A stretch of DNA of 64,000 nucleotides, taken from Mesorhabditis belari (Eukaryota > Nematoda > Chromadorea > Rhabditida > Rhabditidae). The notes under the pieces were generated by a model. That model searched no databases. It was not told the origin of the DNA and saw nothing but the letters and a program-made list of their open reading frames with translations. Positions 56,083 to 64,000 of this stretch are shown piece by piece. Each line of letters opens with the position of its first letter. Within the stretch, counting starts at the first letter, position 1. Made by a program: the position numbers and the translations under genes. The stretch spans positions 3,706,001 through 3,770,000 of the forward strand of contig CAUEEP010000741.1 in assembly GCA_958450365.1 (NCBI GenBank), in the 5' to 3' direction.

Positions 56083-56446
56083 GGACCATAATGTCGCGGA
56101 AAACATTTCCCGTGGGAAAATCCAGCGGGAAATGCTTTCTCGGGTGCCATAATGTCGCCGAAAACAGCCGCGGGAAATCCAAAAATTTCCCGCTGGCCAT
56201 CATCTTTCCCGAAGGAAATCCATTTCCCGCTGACTCTCCCACGGGAAATTGTATAATGGAAAATTTCCAGCGCAAACTGCAAACCTACTGCGGGAAACCT
56301 GCAGGAAACTTTTCCGACGGGGAAATCTCTTACGCCATTATCTTTCCCGCGGGAAACTTTTGCCGAGGGAACTTTCCCGCGAGATGATGGCATGATAAAG
56401 GCACAGGAAGGGAAACTATTTCCCGCGACATTATGGCCGGCTCAGC
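56083..56446. mobile_element. Foldback element CCATAATGTCGCGGGAAA
   Basis: Left end GGACCATAATGTCGCGGAAA, right end the inverse of TTTCCCGCGACATTATGGCC. The interior is packed with alternating TTTCCCGC and GCGGGAAA words, giving many nested hairpins. About 360 bp, non-coding. Confidence 0.85.
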
Positions 56447-56708
56447 TCTCCATTTTTATTACTGCAAACATACAGCAGGGGCTTAAAATCATTTAGACGA
56501 TGGTAGACGATGGTATTTTTTCTCTTTGTGAGATATCGACTAAGCAAAGTTGTACCTTGATCAGTTTCTAATATTATGAGCTTAAAAGCTCTTATGAGCA
56601 CACAACTCCTTAAAAGAGTTCAAAAAAAGGTCAAAAAGGACCAAAAAGGACTAAAAACGGTCAAAAACGGTCAAAATAGCCTTTTCCGAACTTTTTTTTG
56701 AGTAGCTA

Positions 56709-56944
56709 CAGTACTGGACAATGAAATATGATATTTGAAAAAGATCATCACTTTCGCGCAGCGTCTGTCACCCCCTTGTCTTTGAGTTTAAACTATTAGT
56801 GTTATACATTCTCTGAAAGCTCTTTTCAAGGGCTGACACAATGGTAATATTAATATTTAGAAATACGGTAAAGACAAGGGAGTTAAGCAGACGCGCGAAA
56901 GTGACGATCATTTTTCAAATATCATACTTCATTGTCCTGTAGTG
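56709..56944. mobile_element. Tc1-type foldback MITE (TACTGGACAATG), copy 2, intact
   Basis: 236 bp with ends CAGTACTGGACAATG and the inverse of CATTGTCCTGTAGTG, TA on both sides. It matches 17430-17857 without the nested element: GATATTTGAAAAA is continuous here. Confidence 0.9.
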
Positions 56945-57980
56945 TATGTGCGCGCGCTAAGCCTAATCTTTTCGAAAATACTTTTTTAGACGAAAAATAC
57001 ATGGAGAGTCAGAATTAGAGGTCAGTTTTACTCAAAAATGCCTATTTAAAAAGTTGATCTTGCGCTGAAATCAGAAAAATCAAAAATCTCATGATAAGAA
57101 CTTGAACTAAACTTGAAACTTGAAATAAATAAGAGATAAATAAGAGCTTTTAGGCTCATAATATTCGAAACTGATCAAGGAAAAACTTTGTTTTTGAATG
57201 AAAAAACATTTTCAAACATTTTCAAAGATTCTAAACCAAAACGCATGAAACGATTAGGATGATTTCCTTCATCTTATCCAAACATCGGACGCCATTTCTT
57301 TTCTTACTACCAGTTTCCCATGTCAAACAAATACCGATCTTTGCTAAGTACAAAGAGATGTTTGCAAAGCTTTACCAGTTAAAGCCGGTTTACCAGTTAA
57401 AGCTTCTCGACTTCGAAAAGAAAGCTAAAAAGAAGAAAGCTAAGACAGTTGCGCAATTGTGGGTGTATCCCTTGTGGGCGGTAGGGTCAACCGGTCTCTG
57501 GTATGAAGGAGTGAGTGTGATCCCTTGAAGAAGAAAGACAAAACCAGATATCGAAAATCTTCGGCTAGCTAAAGGAGGCTGGATTTTGAGGAGAGACGAG
57601 GGTGAAGTCGGCCTGAGCCGGCAAAGAGAGACTGAGGGGGAGCTTCCCCGCCCCTCTCCACCCCCGTGTCTTCAGCGGGCATCTCTCTGAACTCCGTGTT
57701 TGTAACCGCCAGAAGCTTTTATTGCTACACCCCTGTTTTCTTAGTAGCAATGCCCAAAATGAGAGTACTGGTACTCATCGCTACACTGGCCGGATGTCTT
57801 TTCTCTTTTCGCCTCTTTGACCTGTCCTTGACGGAAGTCCTTTACTTTCACTTCACTTTCGTTTCTTCAATTGGAGATCTGGGGGAAAAAAACGGGCGAT
57901 TGTCGAATGTGTGGCCTTAATTCCAGACGATTTTTATGGTGTATTGATTTTCTAGATAGGAATTTATTGCTTACAAAGAA
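56945..57980. other. No supported gene
   Basis: A frame at 57750-57920 starts MPKMRVLVLIATLAGCLFSF, which looks like a signal peptide, but nothing after it is recognisable and there is no matching second exon. Left uncalled. Confidence 0.35.
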
Positions 57981-57983
57981 GCT

Positions 57984-58375
57984 ACCGTATTAGCTCGAAT
58001 AAACGCACCCACCCTCGACCAATTTTAGATACCTCATTCTCAGTCCCACTTTGATATATTTTTAAGGTTAATATACCAAAAAATAGAAGAGATTAAGGGC
58101 TATCTTTTAATATATTAAACATAAAAAATATCTCAAAGTGGGACTGAGAACGAGGTGTTTAAACCTTGAAAGCGTTTAAACCTCCCCCCCGCCTTGACCA
58201 ACTTTAGGCGCCTTGTTCTCAGTCCCATTTTGAGATATTTTATTTTAATATACCAAAAGATAGCCCTTAATCTCTTCTATTTTTTGGTATATTAACAATA
58301 AAAATATCTCAAAATGGGGCTGAGCACGAGGTGTCTAAAATTGGTCGGGCGTTTATTAGAGGAAATCCGGTAATA
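57984..58375. mobile_element. Foldback element with double hairpin
   Basis: ACCGTATTAGCTCGAATAAACGC at the left pairs with GCGTTTATTAGAGG ... CCGGTAAT at the right. Inside are two inverted copies each of CTCAGTCCCACTTTGATATA and TACCAAAAAATAGAAGAG. About 390 bp, non-coding. Confidence 0.85.
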
Positions 58376-58829
58376 ACTGAAATCGACCAGAAGAGCTAAA
58401 ATGATAAGATGATCGGTACAGTAAAAGCGCAAGAAGTAAACAAAAATGAGTTGCTAGCAATAACACATAAGCTACCTAACTTTTAACACATTTTTTTAAC
58501 AGCTTTTTAATTTCCCTCCCTATTTCCTATATTCACTTCCAGGTCATCTAAAAACGTTCACAGGCTAATTTACTTAAGTTAGGGATCAAAATGAAGAGAA
58601 ATATTTGAGGATCAGAAGAATCAGAAGAATAGGTCAGAAGATCAGAAGAATAGGGTTCAATTCCAAGGTTCAATTCCCAGTTCGAATCTCTTTCCCTTTC
58701 ATTTCTCTACTTTACCATGGTGCTTGGGAAGTGGTAGTGAATTTAAGCTTGATTAGATTAATTGATGAACCTCATTCAATTTAATAGTAGACGAAACTTT
58801 GTGAGGAGTCAACTATACTTTTATATATA

Positions 58830-58990
58830 CAGTCAACTCTCTATAACGGAATGAAAAAAACCAAAAAATTTTTCCGTTATATAGAGTGCCGTTATATTTA
58901 GCTTAGCGTCGGCCGGGATCAAAATTTCATTCCGTTATATAGAGTTTTCCGCTTTATAGAGTTCCGTTATAGAGACGTTATAGAGAGAAT
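58830..58990. mobile_element. Pogo-like MITE, copy 2
   Basis: Begins CAGTCAACTCTCTATAACGG and ends around GTTATAGAGAG. Shares GAGTGCCGTTATATTTAGCTTA and CGTCGGCCGGG with 17455-17629. Confidence 0.8.
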
Positions 58991-59028
58991 TATAATTTTC
59001 ATATAAATTTCCGAATCTAAGTCTCTCA

Positions 59029-59094
59029 CTGCCTTGACGACAGCCAATCGAGCCTACAGTGCTGGCCCATCCTACACCCTCCACAACAAGGCGT
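59029..59094 (+). CDS. Isolated exon candidate
   Basis: Between an AATCTAAG acceptor and a good GTAAGTG donor the frame reads SLTALTTANRAYSAGPSYTL then HNKA. The composition and donor suggest a real coding exon on the plus strand. A possible later exon is 60878-60960 (three open frames, GTGAGT donor), but no join could be confirmed and the protein is unknown. Confidence 0.35.
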
Positions 59095-59391
59095 AAGTGA
59101 AACCCAACCACCTTTTCCACCGACCAATTTTCAAGTGTTTTCAAATTCCCAATTATCATTTATTCAAATTTTATCCATTTATTCTATGTGTGGCGGCTGT
59201 TGTGCCCCATCTCCGTGTGCCCAGGTGAAGTTGTGGGCCAAAGAAGATTTTTTTCGGCTTTCCATTTTCGCCAAAACCTTTTTAGCACTATACATTAAAA
59301 TTTCACACCGCTCATTCGCGCTTTCACGGTTTTTCGAATTTCTTGTGAAATGGCACTGATGATAATCTCTGTGAATCCATGGGATTTGAGC

Positions 59392-59549
59392 TTAACACGT
59401 TGACGACAATGGCGTTTTTGTACAAACAATCGCATGGGACAACGTTGTTTTTTTTCGACAAAAAATGTCACCTGACATCAGGTGACAATGTCCGAGGCGA
59501 ACGAATATGTGATGGACAGCATCAGGTGACAATGTCGTCAACGTGTTAA
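59392..59549. mobile_element. piggyBac-like MITE (TTAA-flanked), copy 2
   Basis: 158 bp with TTAA at both edges and perfect 16-bp ends CACGTTGACGACAATG/inverse. Shares TTGTACAAACAATCGCATGG and CAGGTGACAATGTC with 32240-32361. Confidence 0.9.
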
Positions 59550-60350
59550 CTATAACTAACAAGGGATGGTCAACAGGCTAAAGCCAAATGACATACGATC
59601 ATACAATTGGACGCAGAATTTTGACGCTGATTCCGAATACGTGCTCCGTTTTTGCTAAATGTAAATCTGCTAAGAGTTATAAGCGTATAAAGTTTTGTTA
59701 AAGATGTTGTTTTGCCAAAGACGTTTAAAGCTTCTGAAATGAGGTTATTTGGGTCATAGAGAACTTTTCGGGGCCTGGGTTCACGTCAGTCTTGAGCTGG
59801 GTGATAGAGCGCTCGGTTCCAAAGCTAGACCTCTCAAATTCGAGCCCGTTATGAAAATTTGCTTTTGCTTTTTTACAAGGAGACTGTTTTCTAGCGTTCT
59901 TTGTGCCTTTTCGCATGTCAATTTCGGCATTTTCGACATTTTCGGCATTTTTCGGTCATTTCGCATGTCATTTCGAATTTTTGGCTCAATCTGTTGACCT
60001 TTTCTTTTAAGTTTTAAGCTTAACTAGAGTTTAATCCTTATTTACGCTAAATTTCAATCTAATAAATGTAGAATGCACTTTGTATTTGGAGCTTCGAAGC
60101 TTCCATTTGGAGCTTCGAAAGTTTAAAGCTTCACTCGTAAGCTGCAACTGCTCTTTGAGACTTTCGAAGCGCTAGCATTGCTTCCAGATCGATCTAATCG
60201 AGTATCTCGATGAAGATTACGATGACCTGAATGTCAATTTCTTCGACCTGAATGTCAATTTCTTCGACCTGAATGTCAATTTTAAATCTCTTTCAAATTT
60301 GGCATATGAGTTTAAAGGAATTTAAGTTAATAGCTTTAAGTTAATGCTAA
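59550..60350. other. No supported gene
   Basis: Only short ORFs. Three direct copies of ATTTCTTCGACCTGAATGTCA at 60225-60285, and CATTTTCGGCATTTTCGACA-like repeats near 59925-59975. Confidence 0.4.
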
Positions 60351-60351
60351 G

Positions 60352-60500
60352 AATTCCCAGCTCTAGATTCCCAGCTCTAAATTCCCAGCTCTAAATTCCC
60401 AGCTCTAGATTCTCAGCTCTAAATTCCCAGCTCTAGATTCCCAGCTCTAGATTCCAAGCCCTAAGTTCCCAGCTCTAAGTTCCCAGCTCTAGATTCCCAA
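60352..60500. repeat. Minisatellite, 14-bp unit ATTCCCAGCTCTAA
   Basis: About ten copies with AGATTCCCAGCTCT variants. Confidence 0.95.
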
Positions 60501-61167
60501 CTTTAGAGCTAGGACAAACCAAACGTTCACAACTCTAAATTGTCATCAGTGCTCATTGTACCCAAAACATCACCAGCTTTTCAACTCCCGAATTGATCAA
60601 TCTTGATCATTTCCCTTTTCCCTTCCGCCATTTTCTTCACATCCACAAAAAATTTCAGCTAATTTCACTCAGCTCCTTTTCTCAGAAAGAGCTCTCTTTG
60701 CTTTTCTTAAAATTTTTTCAAGTTTTTTTTCAAAGGGTTTTTCGGAGTTTCCAAAATGCCAATAGCAATCCGTGTCTTTTCAAGTTGTAGTTGAAATAAC
60801 AGTGTTCGACTAAACTAAACAAATTGTGCTTTGTGTATGGGGAGAAAATTTTCGGTGAATAACTTTCATTTTTAGGGAACGCTTTGGCAAGAGCTGCCCA
60901 AATACCGCGCCAGCACAGCCCGTTGCTTCGAATACTCCTCATCAATCTGTGCTTCAATGTGAGTTGTTTTTTTTTTATGCAATACTTTTACTTATCCTAT
61001 ACAATACATTTTACTTATCTTATACAATCATTGTGACCAAAGACTTAACTGTAGAGATCGACTAGACACAAGTTTTTGACTAGAGAACTTTAAGCGGGTT
61101 TTCCTTTCACTTTAAGCGGGCTTTCCTCTGATCCTTTCAACTGTCTAGGCGTCTAGATTAGGCTCTT

Positions 61168-61558
61168 TCTTTCATGCACTTTATGTACGTTATGTACTCT
61201 ATGTACGTTATGCACAGGATGTACTTTATTTACGTTATGTGCTTTATTTACGTTATGTACTTTATGTACGTTATGTGCTTTATGTACAGGATGTGCTTTA
61301 TGTACAGGATGTGCTTTATGTACAGGATGTACTTTATGTACAGGATGTGCTTTATGTACAGGATGTGCTTTATGTACAGGATGTACTTTATGTACAGGAT
61401 GTGCTTTATGTACAGGATGTACTTTATTTACGTTATGTGCTTTATTTACGTTATGTACTTTATGTACAGAATGTACTTTATGTACAGGATGTGCTTTATG
61501 TACAGGATGTACTTTATGTACGTTATGTGCTTTATGTACAGGATGTACTTTATGTAAG
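61168..61558. repeat. Minisatellite, ~18-bp unit TTTATGTACAGGATGTGC
   Basis: About 22 copies with ACGTTATGT/ACAGGATGT alternatives. The MYFMYRM and VHKVHPVHKAH ORFs on both strands come from this repeat. Confidence 0.95.
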
Positions 61559-61907
61559 ATATAGCATGTAAACATGTAGATGTAGCATGTAAACACTCCT
61601 TGTCTGGCGCTCGCAAAACGAGTTTTGATTTCAATAAACTGATAATGAGTGCGCTAGAAAGCTGGCTTTATAACTTCTTACAACTTCTTACAACCACCTC
61701 GAGCTCAAATTTTTTGACCTATTAGGAAGCAGTTCAGAAGAAAGTCTTTTGAAAAATTCAACTCCAAAGCTTCCGATCTGATAAAGTTATACTTTTAATT
61801 TTCAATATAAATTTCGATTGTGAATTTAAAAAAACGGAGATATCGGAGAGTACGGAGAGTACGGAGAGAACGGAGAGAACAAAGCCTTTCTCTGTCGCGG
61901 GCGAAAC

Positions 61908-61982
61908 CATGAGCTTAATGGATAAGGAGTTGCTTTCCAAAACTACTCGAGTGTTCTTTTTCGGGGTTTGAGTCCCACCAAG
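61908..61982 (+). other. tRNA-like remnant
   Basis: GAGCTTAATGGATAAGGAG (D-arm-like) and GGGGTTTGAGTCCC (T-arm-like) 45 bp apart. Same D-arm style as the remnant at 3362-3455. No acceptor stem. Confidence 0.35.
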
Positions 61983-62164
61983 GTCAAAATTTTGCTTTTA
62001 TTCAAAAAGCAAAAAGCTTGACTTTAGTGGGACTTTGATAGAACTTTGGTAGGACTTTTAGTGTGCATAAAAATGCTAATAATTTGAAGATTCAATTCTT
62101 TTGGTTGGAATATTGACAATTTTGAAGGGCCGAGGGCACCTTCATGGTAAATAGTGATAAGTTT

Positions 62165-62425
62165 AGAGTTTAGTTTTAGGTTAAATAAGCTCATCTAGGA
62201 GTTTAGGTTAACTATAGGTTAGCACCATAGTACTCAGCTCAAGAGTTTACGCTCATGAGGCTCAAAGAGCTCATCTGGGGTTTAGGTTAACTATAGGTTA
62301 GCACCATAGTATAGCTCAAAGAGTTTACGCTCAATGGGGGCTCAAAAGAGCTCAAAAGAGCTCATCCAGAGTTTAGGTGTAACTATAGGTTAGTACCATA
62401 GGTTAGTATAGCTCAAAGAGTTTAC
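62165..62425. repeat. Imperfect tandem repeat, ~85-100-bp unit
   Basis: Three copies of TTTAGGTTAACTATAGGTTA, GCACCATAGTATAGCTCAAA and GAGTTTACGCTCA...GAGCTCATC. Confidence 0.85.
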
Positions 62426-62429
62426 GTTT

Positions 62430-63310
62430 TCGCTGTGAAAATCGATTTCTTGATATAATCTTGATGTTGATCAAAAGATAGCCTTTTCCCGGTGGAAAAT
62501 GGGTTAATACAATTCGGCTCACGATTATCGTTTTCGATCGGCTTTACAAGCAATTTAAAGCTAAGCTCAATCTCCAATGAAAAAAATGGAAAAGGCTAAA
62601 ACTAGGCTAAAACCCTTGATCTTTCTCATTTTCCCATGCTTTTTAGCCGAATTTTATCCAGTCTCGAATCGAACTGATAATAAGCTGATATAAAACTGAG
62701 AAAAATCAGAGCTTTTTCCCGCTTTTTCTCGCTTTTTTCTCGCTTGATTCCTCCAAGAATCCTTCAACTATAACGATTTCGATTCTTGGCTTCTTTTCTT
62801 CATCGATCATCGAAGGAAAAAAGAATCTAATCCCTGATTTCCCCAAAGAGGAAAAACTCATTTTTCGTGATTTGGGTCGAGTCCTTTCAGTTTTCACCAT
62901 GCTTTCCCCATTCTTTTCTCTCTCTTTAACCCCATCATTTAGCCATCAAACTAGAAAGGATATCTTTCCCCGAAAAACCAACCAAATCCAGACATGAAAA
63001 ATCAATGTGTTTTTGGCATTTAAATGGAGAATTTGTCAATCACAAACAAATGGACGAGTGAAGCATCTCGTTTTCACTCGTCCACCTGTACCGTCCACCT
63101 CACTCGTCCCACCCGTCCACCGTCCACGAGAAGCACCTGTTTCCTCTCAAAATAAAAACCGTTACTGTTCTAGTTCCAGTCTTACTTGATAGACAAAAGA
63201 CAAAGAAATCTTAAGAAAACTAAACTCATCCAAAATCTAGTAAAAACGTTCACTATTTGAATCATTTCTTTATAGTCCATCTTGAAAACAAAGAGTTTTA
63301 CAAGAGTAAT
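62430..63310. other. No supported gene
   Basis: Low-complexity GCTTTTTCTCGC and ACTCGTCCACC words. A 64-codon minus ORF at 62706-62900 has no family resemblance. Confidence 0.35.
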
Positions 63311-63317
63311 CAAACCA

Positions 63318-63660
63318 GAGTCTAACCATCTGGTTCTCTGTCAAACTAGAGTCTAATCATCTGGTTCTCTGTCAAACTAGAGTCTAACCATCTGGTTCTC
63401 TGTCCAAACTAAAGTCTAACAACTGGTTCTCTGTCAAACTAGAGTCTAATCATCTGGTTCTCTGTCAAACTAGAGTCTAACCATCTGGTTCTCTGTCAAA
63501 CTAGAGTCTAACCATCTGGTTCTCTGTCAAACTAGAGTCTAATCATCTGGTTCTCTGTCAAACTAGAGTCTAACCATCTGGTTCTCTGTCAAACTAGAGT
63601 CTAACCATCGGTTCTCTGTCAAACTAGGAGTCTAATCATCTGGTTAGACTCTAGTTTGAC
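63318..63660. repeat. Minisatellite, 31-bp unit, ending in an inverted copy
   Basis: About ten copies of AACTAGAGTCTAACCATCTG followed by GTTCTCTGTCA. The last unit is followed by its partial inverse (CTGGTTAGACTCTAGTTTGAC, 63639-63659), which makes a hairpin at the array edge. Confidence 0.95.
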
Positions 63661-64000
63661 TTAGAGCTAAGCTAGATCCTAGCCTGGTTCTAGGAATTGG
63701 AAAGATTCCTGGTAGTAGAATTGCTCATAAATGAACAAAAAGCCCAGACGATTAACGTTAAAAACAAGTTTCAGATCTTCTCGGTTCGAAGGTTTCAACG
63801 ACTGAATTTTCCGCCGACGGTTATAATAATGAGGGCCGGTGGTCCAGTGAGCAAAGGTTGGTCATTCATTTTTTCTTCTTCTATCACGTTGACCGGAAAG
63901 TCTTGTCCCTTTTCTGAAATAAAATAATAAACCAATCGATCTATGCTTTGTTTTCATTAGAGATTTTCTTTTAAATCAATTTATTGATGTCTGATAAGTC

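Noticed and set aside
60878..60960. Exon-like segment GTLWQELPKYRAS resembling the start of ephexin-type RhoGEFs
   Set aside because: All three frames are open, only the GTLWQELP word fits, and no following Dbl-homology exon was found.
61153..61596. VHKVHPVHKAH and MYFMYRM ORFs on both strands
   Set aside because: Both arise from the ~18-bp minisatellite and have no other sequence.

Overview
The window looks like nuclear DNA of a nematode, probably a free-living rhabditid. It is AT-rich. Short introns start GTAAGT-like and end TTTCAG or TTTTAG. There are interstitial stretches of the nematode telomere motif TTAGGC (seen as GCCTAA). It carries mariner, Tc1-like, piggyBac-like and pogo-like transposon remnants. 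No prokaryotic gene, CRISPR array, rRNA or intact tRNA was found. The species cannot be named from the sequence alone.

Layout. 1-2.1 kb: 3' exon of a Ly-6/three-finger surface protein (+). 3.8-6.3 kb: candidate calponin-like (CLIK repeat) gene (-), interrupted by an inverted pair of tRNA-derived repeats. 7.7-17.3 kb: a Lys/Pro/Ala/Glu-rich giant protein (-) with a 6.2-kb exon made of two kinds of tandem module. 17.4-24.3 kb: transposon foldbacks and minisatellites, no convincing gene. 24.4-31.4 kb and 32.5-38.4 kb: tandem paralogues (-) for secreted or GPI-anchored proteins with 12 exons each and matching intron phases. 38.7-41.3 kb: a mariner shell packed with a palindromic Tc1-like element and a MITE. 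41.6-47.2 kb: UDP-glycosyltransferase (+), full length but with an in-frame stop and a 1-nt slip. 47.6-48.4 kb: intact Tctex-type dynein light chain (-). 50.1-52.5 kb: intact nine-exon divergent protein kinase (+). 53-64 kb: gene-poor, with isolated exon-like ORFs, foldbacks and minisatellites.

Two things dominate: more than 20 unrelated minisatellite arrays (units 7 to ~130 bp), many inside introns, and about 15 families of palindromic non-autonomous transposons, several nested. Exons were joined by hand from splice signals, phase continuity and family motifs. Single-base frame slips recur in several otherwise open genes, which suggests consensus indels in the assembly as much as pseudogenes. 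The neighbouring genes show no functional link; this is an ordinary eukaryotic interval rather than an operon or gene cluster, apart from the tandem paralogue pair.
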